Under the pieces are notes generated by a model. That model saw only the letters and a program-made list of their open reading frames with translations, did no database searches and was not told where the DNA came from. Positions 47,951-60,115 of a stretch of 64,000 nt of DNA are shown here, in pieces (positions within the stretch are counted from its first letter, which is position 1; every line of letters starts with the position of its first letter). A program made the position numbers and the translations under genes. The stretch comes from Cocos nucifera (Eukaryota; Streptophyta; Magnoliopsida; Arecales; Arecaceae): positions 185,887-249,886 of the forward strand of contig QRFJ01002489.1 in assembly GCA_006176705.1 (NCBI GenBank), given 5' to 3'.

Positions 47951-49064
47951 CTACGGCAGCGCCCTTAGCCGATCTTTTTCTGCTTCAGGCCGGTACCGGA
48001 GGAATTTACCCAGCCGACCCGTTCTGACGAGCTCCTCATCTTTCAATTTGAAGGCTTCCTCCGCACGGGCATATCTCTCGGCTCGAGCCAGCAGGTCGGC
48101 GAAGTCCCTGGGATACCTTTTTTCCAGAGAGAACAGCAAGCTATTTTTCTGAAGGCCGCCCTTAAGTGCGGCCATCGCGACAGACTGGTCCAGGTCCCGG
48201 ACTTCCAATGCCGCGGCGTTGAATCGAGTGACGTAAGTCCGGATGGATTCCCCTTGCTTCTGCTTGACGCTCATCAGGGAATCTGAACCTCGGCTCGGTC
48301 GTCGGCTGCTGATGAAGTGGGCCGCGAACCGACTGCTCATCTGGTCGAAAGAGAAGATCGTGTTGGGCTTCAACGCCGAGTACCAGTTCCTCGCTGCTCC
48401 CTTTAAGGTAGACGGGAAGGCTCGGCACAGCACGGCATCTGAAGCGCCGTGAAGCAGCATCATGGCCCGGAAGGCCCCCAGGTGATCAACCGGATCAGAA
48501 GTTCCATCGTAGCTTTCCAGTTGAGGGAGCTCGAAGGTCGGTGGAACAGGTTCTTGCATGATTTTCTGCGAGAAAGGAGGGTCTGCACAAACGTCGTCAC
48601 CACGCGAGGGGGGACGAAGTTCTTCAATTCGCCGGTTCATTTCCGAGAGCCTTTGGCCCAGCAGGTCCTCCCGGTCTCTGATCTCCAAGGCTTTCTGGTG
48701 AGATGGGCGCGAGGCTTCACCCTTGGTCGATCCATGATCCGAACAAGGGCTCTCCCTCCTCCGCCTCTCCAATCCGGGTATCGGAGGTCGGGCTGCCCAG
48801 GCCGGTCGCTCTTGGACTGGATCATCCGACTTCGGGAAGTCCCGCGCCGGTCGGGCTGGCACTGGGACTTGTTCGGTGCAGCACCGCCTGCACCGCCTCC
48901 GTGAGACCGCGAACGTGCTGGATGAGCTGGTTGAACTGCTCCGTATCCACTGCGGTTATTGACGGGGGCTGAGTCACCGGGGCCGGAGCAGGGACAGACG
49001 GACTCGGAGGGGATCGAGCCGCGGAAGCCGTCGAGCGCCGCGTCGAAGCCCTTCTGGGGGGCAT
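47951..49064 (-). pseudogene. Gag-like protein of the TR-GAG-like element, one frame break
   Basis: The likely start is the ATG at 49,064 (MPPRRASTRRS), followed by a Pro/Ser-rich segment and FNQLIQHVRGLTEAVQAVL. That frame stops at 48,822. The remainder continues from about 48,865 in the next frame down to the stop at 47,951, so a one-base shift lies near 48,870-48,900. The second part holds the retrotransposon Gag domain: PQLESYDGTSDPVDHLGAF, MMLLHGASDAVLCRAFPSTL, GAARNWYSAL, FAAHFISSRRP, QGESIRTYVTRFNAAAL and the C-terminal RAERYARAEEA. Gag packages element RNA into particles. No CCHC zinc knuckle is present before the stop, so the C-terminus is short. The shift may be decay or a sequencing error. 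Confidence 0.85.
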
Positions 49065-49182
49065 TTCCTCTTTCCAGAGAAGGAATTCTGAAGAGGGAGG
49101 AAGAGAGATCCGGAGCAGGGGAGGGAAATCGTCGCCGAGCACTCCTTTAAGAACAAGGGAACCTCGAAGGTTCAATCCCTTG

Positions 49183-49200
49183 TTCCCACAGACGGCGCCA
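49183..49200 (-). promoter_or_regulatory. primer binding site of the TR-GAG-like element
   Basis: On minus, TGGCGCCGTCTGTGGGAA begins three bases after the 5' LTR end. It starts with the TGG expected for pairing to a tRNA CCA end. Its first nine bases fit tRNA-Asp, but the rest does not match perfectly. Confidence 0.75.
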
Positions 49201-49203
49201 ATC

Positions 49204-50457
49204 TGTTGGTGCAGAAATCCGTCGCCGCCGGAGGTCGCCGCAATCGAGGCCGCTGGGCGCCGCCGGGGACCTGCAAAACGAAGTCCCGTCCGGAACCGGT
49301 GGGGTGGTGGCTCCGGCAGGACCCTCCGACGGTCAAGTTAGTTTCCGACCAACAGTAATGGAGTGCTCGGAATGAGTTCCGGAGCTTAGAGATGTGGAGG
49401 AGAGCTTAGAGAGTCGAGAGTTCAGAGAGCTTAGCCTTAGTATGTCGGGAGGGGTCCTTTTATAGCGGAGCTTAGTTGATGGTGACGGCTGTGCCGTCTG
49501 GCAGAGAGTCGTCGGACAGCATGGAGCTTGGTACGGGGAGGAAGGCGTCGTCCGGTAGATCGTGGGAGCCGTACTGGCGAGCCGTGGGCCGCATGGAGTC
49601 CGGTACGGAGAGGAAGGCGTCGTCCGGTAGATCGTGGGAGCCATACCGGCGAGCCGTGGGCCGCATGGAGTCCGGTACGGAGAGGAAGGCGTCGTCCGGT
49701 AGGTCGTGGGAGCCATACCGGCGAGCAGTCGGCCGCATGGAGTCCGGTACGGAAAGGAAGGCGCCGTCCGGTCTTGCTGCAGGCGACGGTTCATCCAACG
49801 GAGTTCGGACTTGTAACAGAGTTCGGCCGAAGGGGAAGCTGGGGGAGTTCGTCTGACTGAAGGGTCGGCCACCTGTAGAGTTCGGCCGCTGAGAGGCCCG
49901 GAGAAGCTCGGCTGGACAATTGAAGGACTTCGGTTGCTAGTTGGTTCGGCCAGGGCTCGCTGAGGAGTTCGGTCGCCTAGGGTCGGTCCGAAGGAGTTCG
50001 GCTGCGCGGGCTCGCCTGGGATCGGCCCGAAGGAGTTCGGCTGCACGGACCCGCCTGGAGTCGGTCCGAAGGAGTTCGGCCGTGGAAAGTCCGAAGGAGT
50101 TCGGCCGTGGGGTCCGAAGGAGTTCGGCTGCATGGGCTCGTAGGAGAGTTCAGCTGAAGGGAAAACCCGGGAGGAGCTCGGATGGCCGAACGGGCGTCTG
50201 GGAGGAGTCCGTCTCCTGAAGAAGTCCAGCGCTTGGAGTCCAAGGAGCTCGGCCGTCAGGAAGTTCGGCTGGCGGTGGGAGTTCGCCCTCTAAGCAGTTC
50301 GGCCGAGACCTTGGTGCAGGGGAGTTCGGCCTCTAAGCAGTTCGGCCGTCTTAGGGGCTCGGCCTGGCGCCTGGCGCTGAAGCTCTTCAGCAGCTACTGG
50401 TTACATTGGGCTGAGCGTCGGGCCGGGCTTCGGCAGGAGCGGGATTTATCCCCAACA
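49204..50457 (-). repeat. 5' LTR of the TR-GAG-like element, 1,254 bp
   Basis: Near-identical to 44,246-45,500. The eight base differences I can see all lie in the first ~270 bp by plus coordinate (the element's TATA-R-U5 side). One C is missing at about 50,231. TATA lies at 49,456-49,465 (minus). Confidence 0.93.
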
Positions 50458-50462
50458 TGCAT
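50458..50462. repeat. target site duplication TGCAT (right)
   Basis: Pairs with 44,241-44,245. Confidence 0.92.
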
Positions 50463-51820
50463 GATTTACATGAAAAATTATAAAAAAAAGAATGTAAAGA
50501 GACTAGGATTTGAGAATTTTTTTTTTATATTCTAATTTTGAAATGGTAAATCTCCGTTCCATCGCCTGCAGCCGAACTACATAAGTTTTTAAGTTCTCTT
50601 TATGATTTTAATTTTTGTATGTCTATTTGCTTGATTTATTTGCCTCCAAAAATCTCTAACACCCCCATCTATATTATCCGCCCATGGTTTGAATGGTCTA
50701 AGCCTCTTTCTCTCTCTCTCTCTCTCTCGTAAAATTGATGTACAGACAACAAAAATAGAGATAGGGGAAAATAAACAACTAAAAACAAAAGAATACACAT
50801 GAAATCACAGATGAGACCAATCCTAGTCATACAAATGCAATTAATATTAACTATATATAGATGAGAAATATAGATAAAAAGCGATAGCATGAATTCAAAT
50901 CTCCACCGTGAAAACCATAACCAGATAATAGATGCAAATTCTTCTACCGAAACAACAAAAGGATTTTTTTGAGAGGGAGGGATTAGATTCTAAATGTTGC
51001 CTCCCAAATGAAGATGAACGACATAAAGTTCTGAGGTTCCAGTGTATCACGCATCCAGATTTGCACCTCATATCAGAATTTCTATAACCGAAGATGACAG
51101 GTGATGTACCCTTTGCAAAAAAGAATGATTCCCTTTGGACAAAAGAATGATTCCCTTTGGATGAATCAACAGTTGGATCGAAAAAATGATCACTTTGAAT
51201 CTATGCAAAGAACTTAGAATGCTTGGAGACCTATATAAGATGCTATCCGATGGTTGACATTATGAAACAAGATCTTTTGCACAGAAGATAGAACCTGAAC
51301 TAGCTGAAGAAACCAGTATAACCAGTATTGCTTAAGAAATGAACCTACGATGGACATCGGGCGCAACATAACGATAACCTTATAAAGCCTTGAGGAAAGG
51401 TAATTACACGGATGTTGGCAATGTTTTCCTCAACGAGAGAAAGAAACTGACCTGATTTCGTGGCGTTGGAACGTTTCAATTTTTCATTTTTTGCCAATGA
51501 ATAAGCCGGCGGTAAGACCAATATTACCAGTGAACTAGGTGGTCTAAACTCAACCAGAGCACCACAAGCGAGAAAAAAGAAATACCGATTCTGATAAAAT
51601 AAGGGACGAGGGGAAAATGCATAAAGAACAAGAATGGTAACTCCAGAACGCAAATTATTACAGATAAAAACTTGAGCAATAAATCAAGCCTGATTGTGAG
51701 GTCTGAGAGTAGACAAAACAGAAATCAAACAAATTCTACAAAAAGGAGCGAGATTTTTTAATCACAGAAGACCTCTGCTAAAACCGGAACCTCTGCTAAA
51801 AACTCAAGAATGAGTGGTAT
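50463..51820. other. spacer and 3' UTR side of the C2H2 gene
   Basis: No gene recognised. A (CT)n run is at 50,704-50,728, and a short direct repeat (AAGAATGATTCCCTTTGGA) occurs twice at about 51,121-51,160. The DNA just below 51,821 should be the 3' UTR of the next gene. Confidence 0.45.
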
Positions 51821-54800
51821 CTACTCTCCTAAAGCGTTATTTCTCTGCTTGGGAACATATTTTAGCTTGCAAATTTTTTCAGGCTTTAGTCTGAATTTGG
51901 GCTTGGAAGCACCAGATTGCAGCTCGGTTGAGCCCACGCCAGTCATCCTTTTCTCTGCACTACCAAGCATGCGCCATCCAAAGGAATCTGAAGACCTCAT
52001 TGGTGCCCCCGTGCAATTAAGCTCAGGGTTGTTGAAGCGATCCGATGCTTCAGTTTCAGGAGGTAAAACTAGCTGGACATGATCAGATGCAACGGCCTCG
52101 TTCCATCCTGCATAATATGAAAGTGCCATTAGATCTCGATTTCATGGTAGTGTACAACACCTTGCTACTTCCTTTCTGCTATTCCAATTAAAAGCAGACA
52201 ACAAAGCCACCCATACAGGCTGCAACATCATTGTAGCAACCCAACTAACAGCTCTATCAATCTGAACCAGATGATGTTTCAGCCACCTAACGAACAGTCG
52301 AGAGCTGAAAGAGAACCGAGCATGGTATCCACGGTCATAAGAGTACAACTTAATGATTCCAAATGCTCCACTCACCAAGCTGGCATGATAATCCAATTAC
52401 ATTGACAATTTCAGGTTAAAGCTCTCATCAGGTGACTTTCAAACCAAAGGGTTCACATTGATGAGCAGTTACTGGTGGTGGCAATAAAGCACCTATGGTA
52501 AGACTCATCACATACTTCCGAAAGGGAAACATCAATGAGAAGGATCCTTACTCCAAGCAAGAAAAGCCTCAGCATCTTTGCTAGAGAATAACATAGGTCC
52601 TGACAAAATTGGGCTTCTGTGCACCACCAACATATCCTTGCACCTCTCAGAACCACTGTCATCCATCCCACCAGAAGCAAGACAGTTCTTATCGGGTGAA
52701 ATCTGGCTAGAAGTTTCAGCAGTGTGTCCATCCCTTTCGTTCTCTCTCTTGTCACTTCTTATTGTGGCACAATCACAATTTTCTTGGTGAGCCACTGGTT
52801 TCCACATTTTTGCTCCAGAGCAGTTGATATCAGTCATAATGGAATCAGCCTTAACCAACTTCTCTTGATAATGACTAGACCTCAGAGAGCTGGAGTCCTG
52901 GCAATGATCATTTCTTTGTCCAAGTGTGACACTGATAGAACCTATTAAAACTTCAGAATTATCAATTATAACTGGCTGATCTCTATGTTTTCTGTCTACT
53001 CTGTCAGAAGAATCTTCTTCATTATCAGGCTTGGCTTTCCGTGTCCAAATTTTATGCCAATTAGCCGATGAAACAGCCTTTGGATCCTTGTAGTTGCCAT
53101 GTTTCACTGAAATGGAGCACATTGAAGATGGAACCTGACCTAAGTTGAAATCATTCCGAAAATTTCTTGCTGGTTTAGGTGGTAGACGCTGGACCGTGGT
53201 TAGCTGCCTTATGCTATTTTCCATTTGCTTTTGGTGATCCATATTTTGATCAGCATCCTCATTATGCATGTTCAATCTGATGTTTGCTTCTGCATCAGGA
53301 TCAGGTAATCCTGTGGGTTCCAAAGAACATGGGTCTTCATGAAATGATGCTTCTCGTGTGTACAACTCAGACTCAGATGGAGCCCTTGGACTTGGAGTTC
53401 CAGTGGAACCAGGTGGACGCTCAACAGTACCGGGAGAAGAAATCTTATTGTTTACATCTTCTTTTGCCTTTTGTTCTTTCTGCCTAAGTTTCTTAATCCT
53501 TTTTCTTTCCAGGAGCTCAGCTTGTCTGCAATTGCAAAAAAGTCAATTTAAATAACTTCTAATTAAACTAGGAGATATGCTGTTTTAAAAAAATTCTAGT
53601 TGACCCAAGCTGAAAGCATCACCTGATACCGATAAATTCAAACAAGAGATTTAGGTCTACTCACTCCTCCAACACAAAAAAAGGGTCTACATCATGAAAG
53701 ATAATTTAGGTTCCATTGAATTTCCCATCATAATATGTTGAGTAGCGACTTCAATGAAAATAGATGCCATGATAGACAGACACTATCATAAAATAAGTTG
53801 TCTCGATAAAATTGCCTTTGAAACATCTCAGGACCAACCCAAGGAGTCCACATCATACTCAATTTCACCAAAGCATCAAGTTTCATCTCATCTATGGATT
53901 TGTTCAAGCACCTAAGGACCTTTTTGGATAATCCATCAGGATTAGACTGAATTTCTTGTTATGGATAGGACAGCCAATTTGGGCATATGGCCCATATCAA
54001 CCCAGCATCCCTCCCAGCCTGAATCATGTGGGAGGGAAAAGAAGACCTTCATGGATCTTTTTCCCTTCCATAGGATTTAGGAAGGGGTGTTGGACTGACA
54101 TGGGCCAACCTAAATGGGCTGCCCAATCTATGAATCCAGCAAGCCATCCAGCCCAATCATGCCAGATTACCCAAACAGGACCTAAAGGGAAGAAGAATAG
54201 GAACTATGCATAAAATGAAACTTTACAAAACAAGATGCACAATTTCATTCAAGTCATAAAATAATTAAGGAACAAATTTTAGAGAAAAAAATAAAAATAA
54301 TTTGGAATATCATTAGGAGTATTTTGAATATTGAAATGTCAATATTGAGATCATGTTCAAGATGAATACCAAATAAAAAGTCTAAATAGCTTTACTCAAA
54401 GTGCTACCAGCCAGTCAAAACTTTGCTGTATTGCCTAAAGTAAACTCTCGAAGTCAATGTCTTTACAGCTAACCCAAGCCAAACTTGGGAATTGAAACAA
54501 AACTCTGTTTTCAAATCTCAACAACCATAAAATTCAAGGCTACTTGATATTGAAGCTTGACCCTCCAGGACATATCAGAAGTATCACTGAGAGGAACACA
54601 GACAATACAATACAGAACATCCATCAAAATCATGACAGTAACATCTCTGCTGCATCTTCAAATTTGTCCATCATTAGTTGAAACAACGCATATCAAATGA
54701 AAAAGGTTTTATGGTTAATAGAAACAACGAAACTTAAGCTTGTTCGATAATACTTGGAAATAGAACTCATGCTTCTAACTCCTATGGAACTGCATACTTT

Positions 54801-57800
54801 ACTTCGCATACTAATTGCACAGCAGAAAGGCATGGAACATAACACATGTTATATCTGTAAGGATAGGTTTCTTATGGAACAGCTTCAACTTCCCAGAAAA
54901 CCACCTCTATTCGTTGATTTGCCATATAATACCTTGATTATTGTTTGACACATGCTATGTATGTGAATGTAGAAATCAATTAAAATCATGTCAGTAACAT
55001 CTCTATTGTGTCTTCAAATTAGTCCATCATTACTATGTCAAATGAAAGAAGGTTTTATGATTCAATGGAACCATCCATAGTTTCAAAAAATGCCGAAACT
55101 GGATGATACAACTGATCCCATATCATTCCAGGACAAAACTGGCATAGGCATGGGCGTCATGATGCTGAAACAACGGTATCGGTACATTCCAACTGTATCA
55201 GTCTATTCCAAGTACCGGCCATACTCATGGTATCAATGGTTTCCGATTTTTTGAAATATGTCAATTTCGGTAAATATTGTTGGCATACCTACATTTGAAA
55301 TCTTGATTTAAACTTAATTTAAGCTTGTGAATAACACAGAGAAATGGAAAACATGCTTTTAACCAATGTTTTAAAGGGCAGCTGTGCAATGTGAGCAGTC
55401 AAGGGACCACATAGCACATATGCATCATGCAGCCTACATACCTACGGGCGCATATACAGTTAATATTTCAAACATAAAATGAGATAATATATTATATAAT
55501 AATAATAATAGCAATGTTTTTATAATAATAGTAATAGTAATAATAACAATATCTAATAATTAGTGTTTGCTACTTAGTAATTGATTCTTAATTGCAATAG
55601 ATATGGCATGCTGACATTGTTCATATACACATACCCAACCAGCGTATATGCAGCGTCGTAGGGGACTGCATATGCACATACCACCTTATGCGTTGCATTT
55701 AAAAAAAAATGCTTCCAACTCCTACACAGAAAGGCAGGGAATACATTATGTGTTTGACATACGCTAGGCACATGAGAGGAAGCATGAATAGTTGTGAACT
55801 ATCATTTCTTTAAAGGGCACATGAAGCTGATGACCACTTGAAGCCAAACCCAAGACCCTTCCTGTTCCTTCCCATCAAAACAAGAGAAATGCAAGAGGAG
55901 ATTCCCAAGATAGAGAATGGAAGATATTATTGAGATGCACAGATTGGAGAAACTCAGTCCCCAAAAGATTGGGATTTATATTTAAAAAACTGATGACATA
56001 AGACATGTGCTGAGACCAGACAAGCCTTTTCCTGTTACATGGTTGATGATAATAGAATAGTTAATGTTATTCTCTAGACCGCCATGAAGCATGGATGCAT
56101 GAGTATTCTCATTGTTGAGTGATGTTTGATAATCATTGGATATAGAAGGCAAATCTTATTTTTCTTATGTGCAGGCTAAAATTTTATTAAAAAAAATACC
56201 AAATTTTGAGATGGTATTGAAACTCAAAAGTGAAGTGTCTGAGGTAGCATATCACTGGAAACAAATAGTCTTCCCACGAGATCTTGAACTAAGGATCTGA
56301 AAATATTGAAATACTTGCATCTCTCTAGAGATGTTACAGCCTTACAGGTACTCCCTCCATAAGAAGCCTACATGAAAATGAGATACCACAGCTGGATGGA
56401 TCAATCAAAGAGGAGAAGACTTTTCCAGACAGATAGTCAAGAGGCAAGAGGCAAGAGGCAAGAGGCAAGAGAAGTAATGGTTACTCTCTCTGAGCAGTTT
56501 AAGACATGCAAGTGCAGCAAAGATCTTAACATATACAAAAAAAAAAAAAAATCTTAAATATTTATGCTGAAGTTGTGTGAAAATAGAAAAATTAGCATAA
56601 CTTACAGAACAAGAGGTGAAAGAAACATGTACACACAGGCTATGTGGTTTAAAAGTTTGCATGAGGTAGCCTTTTAAATGTATAGAAAGGTAGAATAATC
56701 ATTCAACACAAGCTAAAAACATAACAAACAAAAGACAACATGCCTTTTTGAAAAGTCACAGTTACATGCCAAGCTATAAAAACTGAAACAAAAATGCTAA
56801 AAGGGCATTCACATGCTCCACTAAGAAAACAAAATAAAACAAATTAGTCAAAAAGATAAGCAAGTAATTAGTGTTTGTTTCGTTATCGAATCTGGTAATC
56901 AACATTATGATAACTCCTTTTCAAGAAAAAATTATCAAAAACATGAAGTAACTCTTTGGCATTAGATACACCACAAGAATACCTTTTCTGAGCAGCTTCC
57001 TCTTCCTCCACAAGCAACTTCTGGCATCTCAAAGCTTCAGCATCCTTGTCAGCAAACCATGCTTTGACCTATACATTGCATTATATCAAAATTATCACGA
57101 TGACATATTTCTCAACAAGCCAGATTATTTAATTCCAATATACAACTATGGAGAATTTTAACTCTACCAGTTTCTGTTCAAGCAGATAACAAATGCATGC
57201 AACTAGATTTTTCATCTCCATAGCAATCTTCCCAGCTTCTCCATCAAAGACAAACTTTTGCAGTGACACAGCTGTCCCAGCACACAAAAATGTATTTTCA
57301 CTTGCATCATCAAGAACGTTGAATAATTCCTTTGATGACATAGGAAACCTGGAAGGCTTAGCTTGGATAATATCCTGCATTATGAAAATAAAATTTTCAT
57401 GATTCCATCATGGCTGATGGTCTAGTATGCCATGTACATCATGAAAGATAAATAAAAATACCACAAGTTATACACAAACAGGGTGTTTACCAAAAGAGTG
57501 AAACCAGCCTTGACATAGATTTGTGGTAGAGAAGAAAATCCTGGCTTTCGAATCCATGATGACAATGCTTTTACAATAGAAGAACCAGCAACTTCCTGAA
57601 AATGTGATGCTTACTAGTATCAACTTCCCAGGCAGGCAATGCATTTTAGCAGTATTCTTCTTTAAATATTCTCATATCAGTCAAGTGTTTAAATTGCCAG
57701 GATACTGAATCAGTCAAAACGTGGACGTAACAATTAAAATGTTGTCACTCATTGCACTTCAAGAACAGAGCAAAGCATTCAATCATAAATGAACTTTGAA

Positions 57801-60115
57801 ATTCCTTCATTTCACATGCAATTGAGCTTATGAAGCCTATATCTTGAAAAAGGTAAAAATGTGGTAAAACTGAGAGTTGAATTCATATGGTCACAAGGGT
57901 TTCACCAACACTTTTTGGAGGCAATAAAACCAATCCACCCAGCAACGAGCTGTGGACATTATGGCCTTGCAACTCATTATATTCCTTTATGTTCTTTATT
58001 TACAGCACAATTACTACTCTCAAGAAAATGCCTGTAACCAATATAGACCTTTCGTACATGTAGAAATTCCCAAGTTTAGATTAAAGATGTTTCTAGCATG
58101 TCTAATCATGTTCCTTCCCACTTTAGTAGCAATGAATATCAACAAATAGTCAAGTAAGGTGATAAATGATTGATGCAGTGAGATCATCACTTCTATAGCC
58201 ATATACATAGAAGAGATTAACATACTGGGAACAACTAGAAAAATAACATCACATGAAAATAACAACTAACTGTTAAGCAACAAGCACCAACAATAAAAAG
58301 AACACTAAGTTACAGTTAAATTTTATTGATTTAAGTATTGGATTTAAACATATAGAACTTTAATTAATTCATCACCTCTATAGCTGTATCTGTGAATGAC
58401 GTGATTTCTTTTGCCTCCTCTGGACATAGCTAAAATATAAAGAAGAAAAAAATTAAGTTATTGTCTAATAAAGAAAAAAAGTATATAAATGCTGCAAATG
58501 GATGGAGTGAATCTAGTCGAGGCATGGTCCAAGACTTAACCAACTTAGATTTTTGCAAGGAAATTTGGCTGAGGCCTAGAGCCTGTTTGATTAATTCATC
58601 ATTTTTAAGTTTAACTGTTGCGTTGAGTCTTCCAGGAATGATAACATTTCAACCAAACACATCCTTTGTTCCTTGTATTTTAGGCAAAGCATTACCTTAT
58701 CCCAGAATGCAGCCAAGAATTCCCGATTCTTAGAAGAGTCCTACAAATAGTCAGCCAAGCATCAGCAATCTATAAGCACAAATATCTATAGCAGAAAAAG
58801 AGGAAAAGTAAAAAAAGGTAATATCTCTGAAGTCTGAATAGCGAATCACCAAATAAATGAAATTTAACGTATTCTCCACTAAAGAAAAGTAAATGCCAAT
58901 CAGCTGTTCTGAACCATCTTGAACTCAAAATTGCATGTTTCTATGCAAGTACGTAGTAACTCAAACAGAAAATTTGTAAGTGATGAAATATTCTCTTTGC
59001 TCAAAAAACAACAGGAAAAAACAAAGAGGAAGCTCATGCAACAAAACAGGTCACCAGAACCACCATAGACCTGTCAAGCTGTTTGCCAGTTTCTTTTAAC
59101 AGAAAAGCTCTATGGCTAATTTATATTTAAAAAAACCTAATACTCCTTAAAAAATGTGCAGATTGTAATTCATTTCAAATATTAGTGGAAAACATAAAAC
59201 ATGAAGAAATTGAATGAGTTCAAGTTAACATTGTAAATCAAACATGCCTTGCAATCAATACACTGGTTAGGAAATATATGATGCATGGCATGCTGATTGC
59301 TTTTAATAAGTCATCTGCTTTTTCCAGAAAGGTTAATCATACCATCTCCTAATTTTTTAAAAAAATGTTACATGGTAGAGAATAAAGCTGCAAGAATAAA
59401 ATTGGTTAGCCCATCGAATGTGAAGGAAAAGGAGGAGAAGAAAAGGACCTTATCAGTGTTCAAAGACCGGCGGTGCACACGTACATGCCGTCGATAGTTT
59501 ATTGGGGAACAAAATTCTCTAGAGCACTTGTCACATTTAAGCAGTGGCACCTTAGATGGTGACAACAAGGGCCATCCCGGAAGATCTGCCAAAATAAGAT
59601 GCAAATTTGTTAATTGATTCAAACAACCTCTTTGTTTCAGTAAAATAAAAACCTATCACTAGTTACAACCCAAAATACCTGCTTTTGACACTTGACATAC
59701 ATTTTTCAGGCTCACCATTCGCCTTTGCAGCAGCCTGAGCAAAGGCAACAACAGCTTCAGGAATTTTGAGTGTTTGCATTTGTTCAGATGTGCTCTTTTT
59801 CCCTTTTGCAGGGACTCCACCATCTTTCAGAGGATGAACGAATCCCTTAACCCCATTCATTTCAGAGCTCAAACCATTGCAGAGTTCTAGAGAGTGCTCC
59901 TTCCCTCCGACACCATTGTCCACCCTTGACCCTTTGGAAACTTTGCTGCTTCCTTGCTGGTCTAGCGCATGGAGCAACTGTATCCATTGAACAGGGCTAT
60001 CACCCGCTCTAGAGAATGAAAGTAGTGGCTCTTTTCCTATTGCTTGTTTGATGATACTGTCAAGGGGATCTTGTCCTTCGTTCTCTGGCTTCACAATCTT
60101 CTGCTCAGGCGTCAT
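51821..60115 (-). CDS. large single C2H2 zinc-finger protein of unknown function, 9 coding exons
   Basis: Exons: 60,115-59,701; 59,585-59,449; 58,740-58,696; 58,429-58,376; 57,595-57,491; 57,374-57,168; 57,068-56,983; 53,525-52,552; 52,107-51,821. They total 2,310 nt, 769 residues, in frame, all GT-AG. An in-frame TGA 39 bases upstream supports the ATG. Residues 1-138 are mostly polar. The finger is C156-C159-H172-H176 (CDKCSREF, then HVRVH). Residues 185-321 are conserved-looking helices, and about 322-380 form a highly charged, probably coiled-coil stretch (ERKRIKKLRQKEQKAKE). A long Ser/Asp-rich disordered part (380-675) and a basic C-terminus (KPKFRLKPEKICKLKYVPKQR) follow. I recognise it only as a plant C2H2-containing protein. 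Nuclear location is inferred from composition, and no function is assigned. Confidence 0.9.
53916..54182. mobile_element. Tourist-like (PIF/Harbinger) MITE in the C2H2 gene intron
   Basis: The left end GGACCTTTTTGGATAATCC and the reverse complement of the right end GGTCCTGTTTGGGTAATCT form inverted repeats. Both sides carry TAA (53,913-53,915 and 54,183-54,185), the three-base TWA target of PIF/Harbinger elements. It is 267 bp, non-coding, in the intron between coding exons 7 and 8. Confidence 0.8.
54183..56982. other. rest of the C2H2 gene intron 7
   Basis: AT-rich intron of 3.46 kb in total. Around 55,100-55,270 lies dispersed-repeat-like sequence with GGTATCGGTAC/AGTACCGG words, similar in style to that in SPPL intron 9. 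A TAA/TAATA run is at about 55,497-55,560. Confidence 0.4.
56440..56470. repeat. 7-bp tandem repeat (GAGGCAA)4
   Basis: Four head-to-tail copies in an intron of the C2H2 gene. Confidence 0.9.

Larger units (their letters stand above)
44246..50457 (-). mobile_element. complete non-autonomous LTR retrotransposon with gag only (TR-GAG-like), 6.2 kb
   Basis: Two near-identical direct repeats (44,246-45,500 and 49,204-50,457), each TGTTGG...CCAACA, are flanked by TGCAT duplications. Gag, TATA box, PBS and PPT orient it to minus, so the 5' LTR is the right-hand one. The 3.7-kb interior encodes a Gag-like protein with a frame break. No protease, reverse transcriptase, RNase H or integrase motif is visible on either strand. 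It must therefore rely on enzymes of a related gypsy element. It fits the published TR-GAG description, though it is longer than typical. By eye the LTRs differ at 8 substitutions and one 1-bp indel, so the insertion is young. Confidence 0.92.

Noticed and set aside
59663..59700. Alternative donor AAAAGCAG|GTATTT for C2H2 exon 1
   Set aside because: It would enter exon 2 in the wrong frame. The donor after 59,701 keeps the frame and gives the LPGWPLL junction.
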